Origin: an uncultured Prevotella sp.
Lineage (GTDB): Bacteria > Bacteroidota > Bacteroidia > Bacteroidales > Bacteroidaceae
Length of the DNA: 41,689 bases
Reading direction: 5' to 3'
Assembly (NCBI GenBank): GCA_905235835.1
Contig: CAJONQ010000005.1
Coordinates: 1 to 41,689 of the forward strand
The notes beneath the pieces were generated by a model. That model was not told where the DNA came from. It was given only the letters and a program-made list of their open reading frames with translations, and ran no database searches. The position numbers and the translations under genes were made by a program. Every line of letters starts with the position of its first letter. Position 1 is the stretch's first letter. Below are positions 6,623 to 15,273 of the stretch, one piece after another.

Positions 6623-9084
6623 CAGATTTATTCATCAGGTTATATCAATATTTCCGCAACCATCAGCTGGTCTGCTGGTTGTCTATGGCTATTCTCTTCG
6701 TCTTCTTCGGATGGTTTGCCACCCGCATCCATCTGGAAGAGGATATCGACAAGCTAATGCCATCATCGAAGAATGAGGATGGTAGTATCAAACTTGCCTT
6801 TGCCGACTTAAAGATCAAGGACAAGACATTCCTGTTGTTTGAGAGTTTAAAGGAGGATGTGACACCAGAGCAGCTTTCGGAGATATGTGACCAGTTCGTA
6901 GATACCCTCTTGCAGCGTGACTCCATGAGTCATACGATAGAGGATGTGTTCTACCAACTGCCTGAAGACCTGATGGTGGACGGGGTGGATTATCTCTCTG
7001 CCCATTTCCCTGCCTATATCGATACGACGGTCTATGCTCGTTTCGATACTTTATTGACGCACGAGCATTTCGTGCGTCAGATGCAGCAGAACTATGACGA
7101 CCTGCAGAGTGAGGTCGGTGAGCTGTTCCCTGAGTTGATACAGATGGACCCTATGGGTATGCGTACTGTCCTTGCGGAACAGTTCAGTCCATTATTAAAT
7201 GGAGGAACAGGTAGTTATAAGACGATAAACGGACATTTCTTCGTGCCAGACTCCACAGTGTGTCTGGCTTTTATAACTCCCCATTTCTCCGCGACGAACA
7301 CAGGACAAGGTTCTGCACTCTTTGAGATGATGAATGAGCAGATCGAGGAATTCGCCAAGAGTCATCCAGATGTGCGCATCAGTTACCATGGCACTCCTGC
7401 CAGTGGCTATTATAACTCCTCACAAATCAAGCGTGACCTGACGACGACGATTACGGGTGCGCTGATTCTGGTATTGGTGTTTCTCTTAGTCAGTTTCCGT
7501 CGATGGGACACGATACCTTTATTATTATTGCCTGTCGTCTTCGGAACACTCTTCGGACTGACGATGATGTATTTCATCAAGGGACAGTTCTCTCTGCTCG
7601 CATTAGGAATAGGTGGTGTTGTGTTGGGTGTGGCACTCAGTTATGTGTTGCATGTATTGACCCATCAACAGTATGTGGGCAATGTCGAGCAGATGTTGCG
7701 GGACCAGGTGAAACCCGTATGGTTGGGATGTCTGACGACGATCGGCTCTTTTGCGGGATTGATCTTTATACAGACAGACCTGTTGCGCGATTTCGGACTC
7801 TTCGCGGCTTTTGCCATCCTTGGTACCACGCTGTTCAGTCTGACTTATCTGCCCCAGTTCCTGAAAGAGAGACAATCGGCAAACCACTCTTTTGCTTGGA
7901 TCGACAAGATCAACACCTATCCCTTTGACCAGAAGAAACCTTTACTGGTTGTTATCATCGTTCTGATGGTCATTGGCGTTGGTGCCTATCTCGTGGGTGG
8001 AACCCGTTTTGACGCAGACATGCATAACCTCGGCTATGAGGCTGAACTCACTGAGCATTCAGAGCAAGCGCTGCGTGACAAGACCTACACAGGAGATAAA
8101 CAGAAATACTTCGCCAGCAAGGGAAAGACCATGGAGGAGGCGATCGCGAACTTCGCCTTACTGGATCAGAAACTCGACTCGCTCCAGCAGTTGGGACTGG
8201 TGAAGAGTTATACCCATACCAATCAGATATTCGTGCCGTTGACGGTGCAGCAGCAACGTATTGACGCATGGAAAGCCTATTGGACGGAAGAACGGTTGGC
8301 GAAAGTACGTCGCTTGATAGCAGAGACAGCATCACAGGCGGGACTGAGTCAAGATGCCTTTGATACTTTCTTCGAGAAGGTAGCAGAGGACTATGAGCCT
8401 GCTGCCCTTTATAAGGCAGACTTGATACCGGCAGGTTATCAGTCAACATTGATGGAGCAGTCGTATGACGGCAGTTTCATGTGTTTCACCTCCGTCCGTT
8501 GTGCTAATGACAGCGTGCGAAGCAGTGAGAGCGACTATATCCGTATCTGTGATGCTATCGCACAGCGTCCGGAGTTATTGGTACTTGACACCTATTATTA
8601 TACTACTGATACGTTAATGCGGATGAGTGAGGACTTCAACGTGCTGCAATGGTTGTCCATGGCATTTGTCTTTGTCGTCCTGCTGCTCAGTTTCCATTTC
8701 AATCTGAAATACACGATCTTAGGCTTCCTGCCCATCCTTCTCAGTTGGATGATCGTCCTGGGGGCAATGGTGCTGTTCGATATCCGCTTTAACCTGATAA
8801 GCATTATTATCTCCACCTTTATCTTTGGTATCGGTGTGGATTACAGTATATTCGTGATGGACGGACTGACCCGTCAGGACCAGCAGAAGCTGACCTTCCA
8901 TAAGACGGCGATCTTCCTCAGTGCCGTCACCTTGATAACAACGGTCAGCAGTATGCTGATAGCCTCTCATCCCGCTATCCGCTCAGTGGGCTTCTCCACA
9001 CTCGTGGGGCTTCTCTCGGCAGTGATCCTCTCTTATGTGCTCCAACCTGCTATCTTCCGATGGCTTAACAGACAGAAGAAATGA
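6619..9084 (+). CDS. MMPL/RND-family lipid exporter
   Basis: The product has 821 residues in the classic two-repeat RND layout. A first membrane helix (about 17-35) is followed by a large periplasmic loop (about 36-270), five helices, then a second helix, loop and five helices. Conserved pieces include GIGGVVLGVALSYVLHVL in the first half and FIFGIGVDYSIFVMDGL in the second, the latter carrying the membrane Asp typical of proton-driven MMPL pumps. Such proteins accompany aryl-polyene, flexirubin and hopanoid loci and move lipids across or out of the inner membrane. Here it probably exports the product made by the flanking enzymes. Four-base overlaps on both sides show tight coupling. Confidence 0.85.
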   Translation: MTDLFIRLYQYFRNHQLVCWLSMAILFVFFGWFATRIHLEEDIDKLMPSSKNEDGSIKLAFADLKIKDKTFLLFESLKEDVTPEQLSEICDQFVDTLLQRDSMSHTIEDVFYQLPEDLMVDGVDYLSAHFPAYIDTTVYARFDTLLTHEHFVRQMQQNYDDLQSEVGELFPELIQMDPMGMRTVLAEQFSPLLNGGTGSYKTINGHFFVPDSTVCLAFITPHFSATNTGQGSALFEMMNEQIEEFAKSHPDVRISYHGTPASGYYNSSQIKRDLTTTITGALILVLVFLLVSFRRWDTIPLLLLPVVFGTLFGLTMMYFIKGQFSLLALGIGGVVLGVALSYVLHVLTHQQYVGNVEQMLRDQVKPVWLGCLTTIGSFAGLIFIQTDLLRDFGLFAAFAILGTTLFSLTYLPQFLKERQSANHSFAWIDKINTYPFDQKKPLLVVIIVLMVIGVGAYLVGGTRFDADMHNLGYEAELTEHSEQALRDKTYTGDKQKYFASKGKTMEEAIANFALLDQKLDSLQQLGLVKSYTHTNQIFVPLTVQQQRIDAWKAYWTEERLAKVRRLIAETASQAGLSQDAFDTFFEKVAEDYEPAALYKADLIPAGYQSTLMEQSYDGSFMCFTSVRCANDSVRSSESDYIRICDAIAQRPELLVLDTYYYTTDTLMRMSEDFNVLQWLSMAFVFVVLLLSFHFNLKYTILGFLPILLSWMIVLGAMVLFDIRFNLISIIISTFIFGIGVDYSIFVMDGLTRQDQQKLTFHKTAIFLSAVTLITTVSSMLIASHPAIRSVGFSTLVGLLSAVILSYVLQPAIFRWLNRQKK

Positions 9085-10403
9085 AGTACGATGTTGTTGT
9101 CATAGGTAGTGGCTTCGGCGGACTGGCTTGCGCTCAGTTATTGTCGAAGACAGGATGCCATGTCCTCGTGCTGGAGGCTCATTGGCAACCCGGCGGTTGT
9201 ATGCAGAGCTATCAACGCAAGGGACATACCTTTGACACCGGACTTCATTATGTGGGTGGACTGGATGAAGGGGAGACATTGCATGATGTCTTCGGACAGT
9301 TAGGACTCTTACAGTTGCCTTGGCATAGGATGGACGTGGATGGTTCTGACCAGATAACCATTAATGGACAGACCTATTGCTTGGCGCAGGGCTTCGACCA
9401 TTTCGTGGATGTCTTGGCAGCGAGTTTTCCCCAACAGCGAGAGGCACTGAGGAAATATGTCGATATGCTGCAAGGTCCTGATCCCGATCCTTCCGTCAAC
9501 GCATGGCAGTGGTTGAACGAGACTTTCAGCGATCCATTATTGATAGATGTCTTGTCTGGTTCCTGTCTCAAGACAGAGTTACGACGTGAGTCATTACCAT
9601 TATTGGCTTTCGCTCATAGTCAGAAGAGCTATATCCAGAGCAGTTGGCGACTGAAAGGTGATAGTAGTATGATCGTCCGCTCGTTGGTGGATGACATCAA
9701 ACGCATGGGCGGTGAGGTCATCTGTCGTGCCAAGGTGACAGAACTGATAGAGCAGGACGGACAGATCGTGGCAGCCCTGTGTGATAATGGAGAACACTAT
9801 GAGGGTCGTCTCTTCATCAGCGATATTCATCCTGTCCAGACCTTTGCCCTCGTCAAAGAGAGCAAGGTACTGAAGAAAATCTTCCGTACCCGAATGACGA
9901 TGCTGGAGAATACCTATGGGATGTACACCTACTCACTGGTGCTGAAACCCGATACACTTCCTTATTTTAATCATAATAAGTTCGTGTATGAAGGGGGAAG
10001 CGTCTGGGACGAAACAACGGCAAAGGTGATGCTGAGCTGTAGAGTGCCTGAAGACGGCTCTGGCTATGCGACGCTCCTCGACTTGCTGACACCTTGTGCC
10101 GGTGATCCGATGGCATTAGCGGAACAGGTGATACCGGGACTGTGTGACATGGTCAGTGAACAATATGTCAGTACGCCCCACACATGGGAACGGTTTACGA
10201 ACACACCTAATGGCTCGGCTTATGGCATTCGGAAAGACTGTCGCCAACCATTGCTGACCATGTTGTCACCCCGTACCCCTCTTGATAATCTGTTGTTGAC
10301 AGGACAGAGCGTGATGTTGCATGGACTGGAGGGTGTCGCCATGACAGCCGGCCAGACCTATAATATAATAAGGAGTAATTATTTAGAAAATTCAAGAATA
10401 TGA
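9081..10403 (+). CDS. FAD-dependent oxidoreductase, RetSat/CrtI-like
   Basis: This 440-residue flavoprotein has an N-terminal dinucleotide-binding fold (VVIGSGFGGLACAQLL, residues about 6-21), EAHWQPGGCMQSY, and the FDTGLHYVGG block typical of the retinol-saturase/phytoene-desaturase superfamily. A C-terminal LTGQSVMLHGLEGVAMTA completes the FAD site. Members oxidise, reduce or isomerise conjugated double bonds. In this operon it could desaturate or isomerise the growing or finished acyl chain, giving a polyene, or saturate one bond. No carotenoid synthase genes lie near, so a carotenoid role is unlikely. Which direction it runs cannot be read from sequence. Confidence 0.8.
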   Translation: MKYDVVVIGSGFGGLACAQLLSKTGCHVLVLEAHWQPGGCMQSYQRKGHTFDTGLHYVGGLDEGETLHDVFGQLGLLQLPWHRMDVDGSDQITINGQTYCLAQGFDHFVDVLAASFPQQREALRKYVDMLQGPDPDPSVNAWQWLNETFSDPLLIDVLSGSCLKTELRRESLPLLAFAHSQKSYIQSSWRLKGDSSMIVRSLVDDIKRMGGEVICRAKVTELIEQDGQIVAALCDNGEHYEGRLFISDIHPVQTFALVKESKVLKKIFRTRMTMLENTYGMYTYSLVLKPDTLPYFNHNKFVYEGGSVWDETTAKVMLSCRVPEDGSGYATLLDLLTPCAGDPMALAEQVIPGLCDMVSEQYVSTPHTWERFTNTPNGSAYGIRKDCRQPLLTMLSPRTPLDNLLLTGQSVMLHGLEGVAMTAGQTYNIIRSNYLENSRI

Positions 10404-11122
10404 GTAAATATGCATTAGTAACAGGTGGCAGCCGTGGTATCGGACGTGCCATCGTGATGAGACTGGCAAAGGATGGCTATCAAGTCATTATCAATTATGC
10501 CAGCAATCAGGCAGAGGCAGAGAAAACCTTAGAGCAGATACAAGGACAGGGAGAGCTGCTCCCCTTCGATGTCAGCAATGCCGAACAAGTGAAGGAGGCT
10601 TTGCAGGGATGGCAGCAGCGTCATCCAGAGGATTATATCGAGGTGGTGGTGAATAATGCGGGCATCCGTCGTGACAATGTCATGGCATTGATGCCGGAGG
10701 TAGACTGGCATCGTGTGCTGGACATCACCCTCTCTGGTTTCTTTAATGTGACACAGCCGTTGCTGCCAGCTATGCAGTTGCATAAGTTCGGGCGTATCAT
10801 CAATATGGCAAGTGTCAGTGGACTGAAAGGTCTGCCTGGTCAGACCAACTATTCTGCGGCAAAGGGTGGTATCATTGCTGCCACCAAGGCACTGGCACAG
10901 GAGGTAGCCCGTAAGAATGTAACGGTTAATGCCGTAGCACCGGGATTTATCAAGACAGATATGACAGAGGGCTTGGATGAGGCTGCCCTGAAGAAGACGA
11001 TTCCAGCCAACCGCTTTGGAAATCCTGAGGAGGTTGCCGACTTGGTGGCTTTCCTCGTCTCACCTAATGCAGGATATATTACAGGTAATGTTATTTCAAT
11101 CAATGGAGGACTCTACACATGA
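10400..11122 (+). CDS. 3-oxoacyl-ACP reductase (FabG-like SDR)
   Basis: This 240-residue classical short-chain dehydrogenase has a TGGSRGIGRAI cofactor loop (residues 8-18), VNNAGIRRD (84-92), Ser138 in MASVSG, and Tyr151/Lys155 in NYSAAKGG. The PGFIKTDMT segment and the ending GNVISINGGLYT are typical FabG features. It would reduce 3-oxoacyl-ACP to 3-hydroxyacyl-ACP with NADPH, the step between the ketosynthase and the dehydratase of this operon. No ACP or ketosynthase I-type FAS gene set is adjacent, so this is probably a pathway-specific copy (compare ApeQ of aryl-polyene clusters). It overlaps both neighbours by four bases. Confidence 0.9.
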   Translation: MSKYALVTGGSRGIGRAIVMRLAKDGYQVIINYASNQAEAEKTLEQIQGQGELLPFDVSNAEQVKEALQGWQQRHPEDYIEVVVNNAGIRRDNVMALMPEVDWHRVLDITLSGFFNVTQPLLPAMQLHKFGRIINMASVSGLKGLPGQTNYSAAKGGIIAATKALAQEVARKNVTVNAVAPGFIKTDMTEGLDEAALKKTIPANRFGNPEEVADLVAFLVSPNAGYITGNVISINGGLYT

Positions 11123-11616
11123 AAAAGATTGTATTATTGATGTTTTGTCTGCTTGCATGTCTCGCAAGCACCAACGCACAGACCGTTACCAAGACTACTC
11201 ATAAGAAGGCTGTCAAGACAGATGTGGTAACTACGGGTACATTGACGATTCGCAAACCGTCATACGTCTGCATCTCGACGGATAACGACCGTGACCAGCT
11301 CATCATGGATGGTACTAAGTTCACGATGACGATGGGCAAGAAGAAACATATGACAGATAGTCGTCGTAACCCGATGTTCGCCACCTTCCAGTCTGTCCTT
11401 GAGGCTGTCATCAATGGTCGTCCGATACCCTCAGGTGAGGACTTGACCGTATCAACGAAGGGTAACGAGAAGACCATCACCATTATACCGACAGGTAAGA
11501 AACGTCAGATGTTCACCTCGTTTGTGTTGGTGATAGATACTAAGACTTCAACCTTTAAGACCCTGCGGATGAATGACAGAAGCGGTGGTTATATGGAATA
11601 TACTTTTAAGAAATAG
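11119..11616 (+). CDS. Periplasmic LolA-like protein
   Basis: The 165-residue product has a signal peptide (MKKIVLLMFCLLACLASTNA, likely cut before Gln21). The remainder is beta-rich, with GTLTIRKPSYVCISTDN, LIMDGTKFTMTMGKKKHM and a late VIDTKTSTFKTLRMNDRSG. That repeats the pattern of LolA-type lipoprotein or lipid carriers found in aryl-polyene loci. There is no lipobox Cys at the expected place, so it is probably soluble in the periplasm. It likely ferries the hydrophobic product from the MMPL pump towards the outer membrane. Similarity is judged by layout and context, so the family call is moderate. Confidence 0.65.
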   Translation: MKKIVLLMFCLLACLASTNAQTVTKTTHKKAVKTDVVTTGTLTIRKPSYVCISTDNDRDQLIMDGTKFTMTMGKKKHMTDSRRNPMFATFQSVLEAVINGRPIPSGEDLTVSTKGNEKTITIIPTGKKRQMFTSFVLVIDTKTSTFKTLRMNDRSGGYMEYTFKK

Positions 11617-11619
11617 TAA

Positions 11620-14184
11620 GTGGTCAAACTGAGAGGTTTTTTAATTGGCATCATGTGTTTGTTGGGTGTGATGTCCTATGCCCAGCAGATTACTGGATAC
11701 GTCACTGATGCGGAGACAGGTGACAGCATCCCTTATGCCAGTGTTGTCTATAAAGGTCACCAGTTGAATACCATCTCCAATGGGGAGGGGCACTATACTA
11801 TTAGTCGTCATGAGGGCTGGAATATTACTTTCAGTGCCGTGGGCTATAAGTCACGTGTCATTCCTGTTAATGCGAAGACCAAGGTGAAACTGAATATCGC
11901 ATTGAAACCAGATAAGCAGATGCTGGCGGAAGTGACAGTGAAGTCAAAACGCAGTCGTTATAGCCGCAAGAACAATCCTGCCGTCGAGTTGATGAAACGA
12001 GTGGTGGAGGCGAAGAAAAAGACGGATCTGAGCGTGAATGACTATTATCAGTATAATAAGTACGAGAAGATCACCACCTCACTCAATGACCTGAAACCAG
12101 AGCAGTTGGAGACAGGACCCTTCAAGAAACACCCGTGGCTCGTCGAGCAGGTGGAGACCAGTTCGGCTACAGGTAAGCTGATCTTGCCTGTCAGTGTTGA
12201 CGAGACAGTGTCTCAAAAGGTCTACCGCAAAGAGCCCCATTCTGAGAAGACTATCATACAGGGACAGTCTTCCAAGGGTGTGAATAATATCTTCCAGACG
12301 GGTGATATTGTCAATACGGTCATCAAGGATGTGTTTACTGACATCGACCTTTATCAAGATCATATCCGACTGTTACAGTATCCCTTCATCTCTCCTATCT
12401 CCAAGGAGGGTATCGGCTTCTACCGCTACTATATCGAGGATACGCTGGCAATAGAGCGTGACAGTTGTATTCATCTGCATTTCCTGCCCAATAACCAGAA
12501 TGATATGGGCTTCCGTGGTGACCTTTATATCTTGAAGGACTCCACCTTGCATGTCCGTCGTTGCGAGATGACGATACCTAAGCAGAGCAATGTCAATTTC
12601 GTGAAGAATGTGAAGATATTGCAGGAGTATGAGAAGTTGCCTAACGGACAATGGGTATTGACGAAGGACGATATGTCTACGGAGCTGAGTTTGCTGAGTT
12701 TTCTCCGAGAGCTTATCGTGACACGTACCACTCGTATGAGGGACTATGCCTTTGACCCAATTCCTAAGAAGCTGTTCCGTGGAATTGCTCCTGAGGTAAC
12801 TGAGGCGGATGCCCAGATGCGTGATGATGCCTTCTGGAACCAGTACCGACAAGTGGAACTGACGAAGAGTGAGGGCTCGATGGATAAGTTCATCCACCGT
12901 ATCGAGAATATCAAGGGCATGAAGTATGTCATCTTCGGACTGAAGGCGCTCTTCGAGAACTCGATAGAGACCAGTACACCAAACTATATCGATATCTGCC
13001 CTGTCAATACGATTCTGAGTCATAACTATGTGGACGGCTGGCGTAGCAGACTGAGTCTGAAGACGACGGCGAACCTAAGCAAGCACTTCTTCCTCTCCGG
13101 CTATTACGGACGTGGATGGGGGAGTCACCAGAACTACTATAATGCGGAGTTTACGTACTCTATCAACCCCAAGAAATATTTGCCTCATGAGTTCCCAAGG
13201 CGTACGCTGAGTATTCAGGTGTCACGTGATGTCTGCTCGCCCGGAGACCGTTTTATGGATACGGATAAGGATAACTTCATGGTCGCCTTTAAGTGGGCGG
13301 AGACCAATAAGATGATGTACTATAATCGTCAGCAGGTCACCTTCGACTATGAGACCGACTGGGGCTTGAAAGCGACACTCATTGGTAAGCTGGAGGAGAA
13401 CGAGGCATGTGGTAAGATGTCGTTCCGTACATTGGATCTTGTCCCAAGGGAGGAGTTCCATAAGACAGGTAACGGTGAGTATATCAGAACCACGGAGGTG
13501 ACGGCAAAGTTGCGCTATGCTCCTGGTGAGACCTATATTAATAATAAACTGCGCCGTCGTGTCATCAATCTTGACGCACCAGTGTTCAGTGTCTCCCATA
13601 CGATGGGCTTCGATGGTATTCTGGGTGGTCAGTATTCCTACAACTATACTGAGTTGCATATCTACAAGCGTTTCTGGTTGAGCAGTTGGGGTAAGCTCGA
13701 TATCTCGCTGAAGGGTGGTATGCAATGGAACCAAGTACCATATCCCTTACTGATACATCCTGCCGCCAACCAGTCGTATGTCATCATCCCGGAGACCTTC
13801 AGCCTTATCAATACGATGGAGTTCCTCACCGACCGCTTCGCGTCGCTGATGGTATCGTGGGACTTGAATGGAAAGATATTCAATCGTATCCCATTACTGA
13901 AGAAGCTGCATTGGCGTGAGTATATCGGTGTGCGTATGTTGTGGGGTGAGCTCTCGGATAAGAATAATCCTTTCTTACCAGAGAATGCCGGCAACCATCG
14001 GCTGATGTATTTCCCGGATGGCTCCCATGTGATGGATCCAGACAGACCCTATGCGGAGATCGTCTTAGGTGTTCATAACATCTTCAAGTTCTTCCATGTG
14101 GAGTATGTGCGCCGACTGAACTATAACAGCTTACCCTCAAGTCCCAAATGGGGCATGCGGTATGTGATAGCATTCAGTTTCTAA
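11620..14184 (+). CDS. Outer-membrane DUF5686 / carboxypeptidase-regulatory-like domain protein
   Basis: The product has 854 residues. The start is GTG at 11620, three bases after the LolA-like stop; this gives a full signal peptide ending at YAQ, whereas the first ATG (11651) would shorten it. Residues about 22-105 form a CarboxypepD_reg-like beta-sandwich (ITGYVTDAETGDSIPYASVV), as in TonB-dependent receptors. The remainder is a DUF5686 region ending in a probable beta-barrel with many alternating aromatic strands and a final Phe (GMRYVIAFSF), as expected for a barrel inserted by BAM. No TonB plug is seen. It is the last gene of the operon and could be the outer-membrane exit or acceptor for its product. 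Confidence 0.75.
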   Translation: MVKLRGFLIGIMCLLGVMSYAQQITGYVTDAETGDSIPYASVVYKGHQLNTISNGEGHYTISRHEGWNITFSAVGYKSRVIPVNAKTKVKLNIALKPDKQMLAEVTVKSKRSRYSRKNNPAVELMKRVVEAKKKTDLSVNDYYQYNKYEKITTSLNDLKPEQLETGPFKKHPWLVEQVETSSATGKLILPVSVDETVSQKVYRKEPHSEKTIIQGQSSKGVNNIFQTGDIVNTVIKDVFTDIDLYQDHIRLLQYPFISPISKEGIGFYRYYIEDTLAIERDSCIHLHFLPNNQNDMGFRGDLYILKDSTLHVRRCEMTIPKQSNVNFVKNVKILQEYEKLPNGQWVLTKDDMSTELSLLSFLRELIVTRTTRMRDYAFDPIPKKLFRGIAPEVTEADAQMRDDAFWNQYRQVELTKSEGSMDKFIHRIENIKGMKYVIFGLKALFENSIETSTPNYIDICPVNTILSHNYVDGWRSRLSLKTTANLSKHFFLSGYYGRGWGSHQNYYNAEFTYSINPKKYLPHEFPRRTLSIQVSRDVCSPGDRFMDTDKDNFMVAFKWAETNKMMYYNRQQVTFDYETDWGLKATLIGKLEENEACGKMSFRTLDLVPREEFHKTGNGEYIRTTEVTAKLRYAPGETYINNKLRRRVINLDAPVFSVSHTMGFDGILGGQYSYNYTELHIYKRFWLSSWGKLDISLKGGMQWNQVPYPLLIHPAANQSYVIIPETFSLINTMEFLTDRFASLMVSWDLNGKIFNRIPLLKKLHWREYIGVRMLWGELSDKNNPFLPENAGNHRLMYFPDGSHVMDPDRPYAEIVLGVHNIFKFFHVEYVRRLNYNSLPSSPKWGMRYVIAFSF

Positions 14185-14194
14185 AAAGAAAGAC

Positions 14195-14761
14195 TTATTG
14201 ATGCTCGATAGAAGCCTTGCGTAGTTTACGCAGGGCTTTATCTCTTATCTGGCGTACCCTCTCACGCTTCAATCCCAATGTCTCACCAATCTCCGCCATC
14301 GTCTGACGCTCTGTGTCGACACCAAAGAAAGCCCTGATAACAGCTTGCTCCCGTTCGTTGAGAAAGACGATGGCACGGACTAAATCATCGGACAGCGCAT
14401 TCTGCTCCAACGACTGGTCTGCCTTGGGCGCATCCTTATCCTCCAGGACATGGAGTAGGGTATAGTTGTTCTTAGAGCCGACAGGTAGCGACTCGTCCGT
14501 AGAGAGCACGGGAATGTCTCCTGTCACCTTGCGTATCGCCTCTTCGATGCTATGACGGATATAGGGAGCAGCAAAGGTGACGAAGGGCTTCCCTTTGCTG
14601 GGGTCAAACTTCTCGGCAGCCTTGATCATGCCGATACTACCCTCACTGATGAGGTCGTCTGTCGAGAGTAGCTCACATGAATACTGACGAGCCAGTGTCA
14701 CCACATAGCCCATGTTCTTGCTGACGAGTTCGTCACGCTGTTTCTTTTCTTCGTTTGTCAT
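14195..14761 (-). CDS. Short RpoD-like sigma-70 factor
   Basis: This 188-residue sigma factor begins directly in region 2 (LVSKNMGYVVTLARQYS, then LISEGSIGMIKAAEKFDPSK and FVTFAAPYIRHSIEEAI). It has only a brief middle part and ends in region 4 (MAEIGETLGLKRERVRQI, RDKALRKLRK). Regions 1.1 and 1.2 and most of region 3 are missing, so it is not the primary sigma, which is close to 290 residues in this phylum. It converges on the DUF5686 gene with only ten bases between stops. Its promoter overlaps the terminator of the upstream small heat shock gene, and the -7 box ends four bases before the ATG. I infer an alternative, possibly stress-linked, sigma. Confidence 0.85.
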   Translation of the reverse strand: MTNEEKKQRDELVSKNMGYVVTLARQYSCELLSTDDLISEGSIGMIKAAEKFDPSKGKPFVTFAAPYIRHSIEEAIRKVTGDIPVLSTDESLPVGSKNNYTLLHVLEDKDAPKADQSLEQNALSDDLVRAIVFLNEREQAVIRAFFGVDTERQTMAEIGETLGLKRERVRQIRDKALRKLRKASIEHQ

Positions 14762-14765
14762 AGTG

Positions 14766-14797
14766 CAAAAGTAAGAAGAAAAAAAAAGAAATCCAAA
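14766..14797 (-). promoter_or_regulatory. Promoter of the sigma factor gene (TTTG-N20-TACTTTTG)
   Basis: On the minus strand, TTTG (14797-14794) and TACTTTTG (14773-14766) are separated by 20 bases, a full match to the Bacteroidetes consensus. Only CACT separates the -7 box from the ATG, so transcription should start at or within a base or two of the start codon. The -33 element lies inside the hsp20 terminator stem. Confidence 0.75.
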
Positions 14798-14815
14798 TTT
14801 TCATCTGGATTTCTT
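14780..14815 (-). terminator. Rho-independent terminator of hsp20
   Basis: On the minus strand a 13-pair stem (AAGAAATCCAGAT with ATTTGGATTTCTT, one G-T pair) closes a GAAA tetraloop and runs into an uninterrupted T tract of at least nine. It lies 23 bases after the hsp20 stop. Confidence 0.85.
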
Positions 14816-14837
14816 CTCTTGTCTCAACATGATTCCA

Positions 14838-15260
14838 TTATGATATCTCAATCATACGTGAAACCTTTGTCTCCTCCTTCTTCATCTTCGGCAGTACTAC
14901 TGTCAGGATACCGTTCTCAACCTTGGCGGCGATACCGTCCTTGTTAACATCCTCCGGCAGTGAGTAGTTCTGCTGATAGTTGGTGTAACTGAACTCACGA
15001 CGCAGGTAGTGCTGCTTCTTATCCTCCTCCTTGTGCTCCATCTTGTTCTCGATAGCAATGCTCAGATTGCCGTCCTCATTAATGTGTACACGGCAGTACT
15101 CCTTCTTGATACCGGGAGCGGCAACCTCCATGGTGTAAGCGTTCTCGTCTTCCTTGACGTTGACTGCTGGAGCGGTAGTAGTGGCGCAAGCCATCATATC
15201 GTTGTTCATGAAATCATCGAATACTGTTGGGAACCAACTGTTTTTGAATACTGGTAACAT
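14838..15260 (-). CDS. Small heat shock protein, Hsp20/alpha-crystallin family
   Basis: The product has 140 residues from the chosen start. A short N-terminal arm (FKNSWFPTVFDDF) is followed by an alpha-crystallin domain from about residue 33 (APAVNVKEDENAYTMEVAAP, then GNLSIAIEN, YTNYQQNYSLPEDV) with the GILTVVLPK strand near 120. The C-terminal tail ends in SRMIEIS, an I-x-I-like anchor. Such proteins hold unfolding clients in the cytoplasm. Two in-frame ATGs exist, at 15266 and 15260. The AGGAGGT site sits against the first, so the second, seven bases from it, is preferred. No TAnnTTTG box is visible in its leader. Confidence 0.9.
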   Translation of the reverse strand: MLPVFKNSWFPTVFDDFMNNDMMACATTTAPAVNVKEDENAYTMEVAAPGIKKEYCRVHINEDGNLSIAIENKMEHKEEDKKQHYLRREFSYTNYQQNYSLPEDVNKDGIAAKVENGILTVVLPKMKKEETKVSRMIEIS

Positions 15261-15266
15261 AATCAT

Positions 15267-15273
15267 ACCTCCT
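15267..15273 (-). promoter_or_regulatory. Strong Shine-Dalgarno site of hsp20
   Basis: AGGAGGT on the minus strand is a near-perfect anti-16S match, rare in this phylum and in this window. It fixes the start: the ATG touching it is too close, while ATG 15260 has ideal spacing. Confidence 0.75.

Noticed and set aside
9081..10403. Carotenoid desaturase role for the flavoprotein
   Set aside because: No phytoene synthase or other carotenoid gene lies nearby, and every neighbour points to acyl-carrier chemistry.
12373..13734. Minus-strand frames of 216 and 170 codons inside the DUF5686 gene
   Set aside because: Composition is that of antisense shadows. The plus-strand gene has a signal peptide and a complete domain layout.
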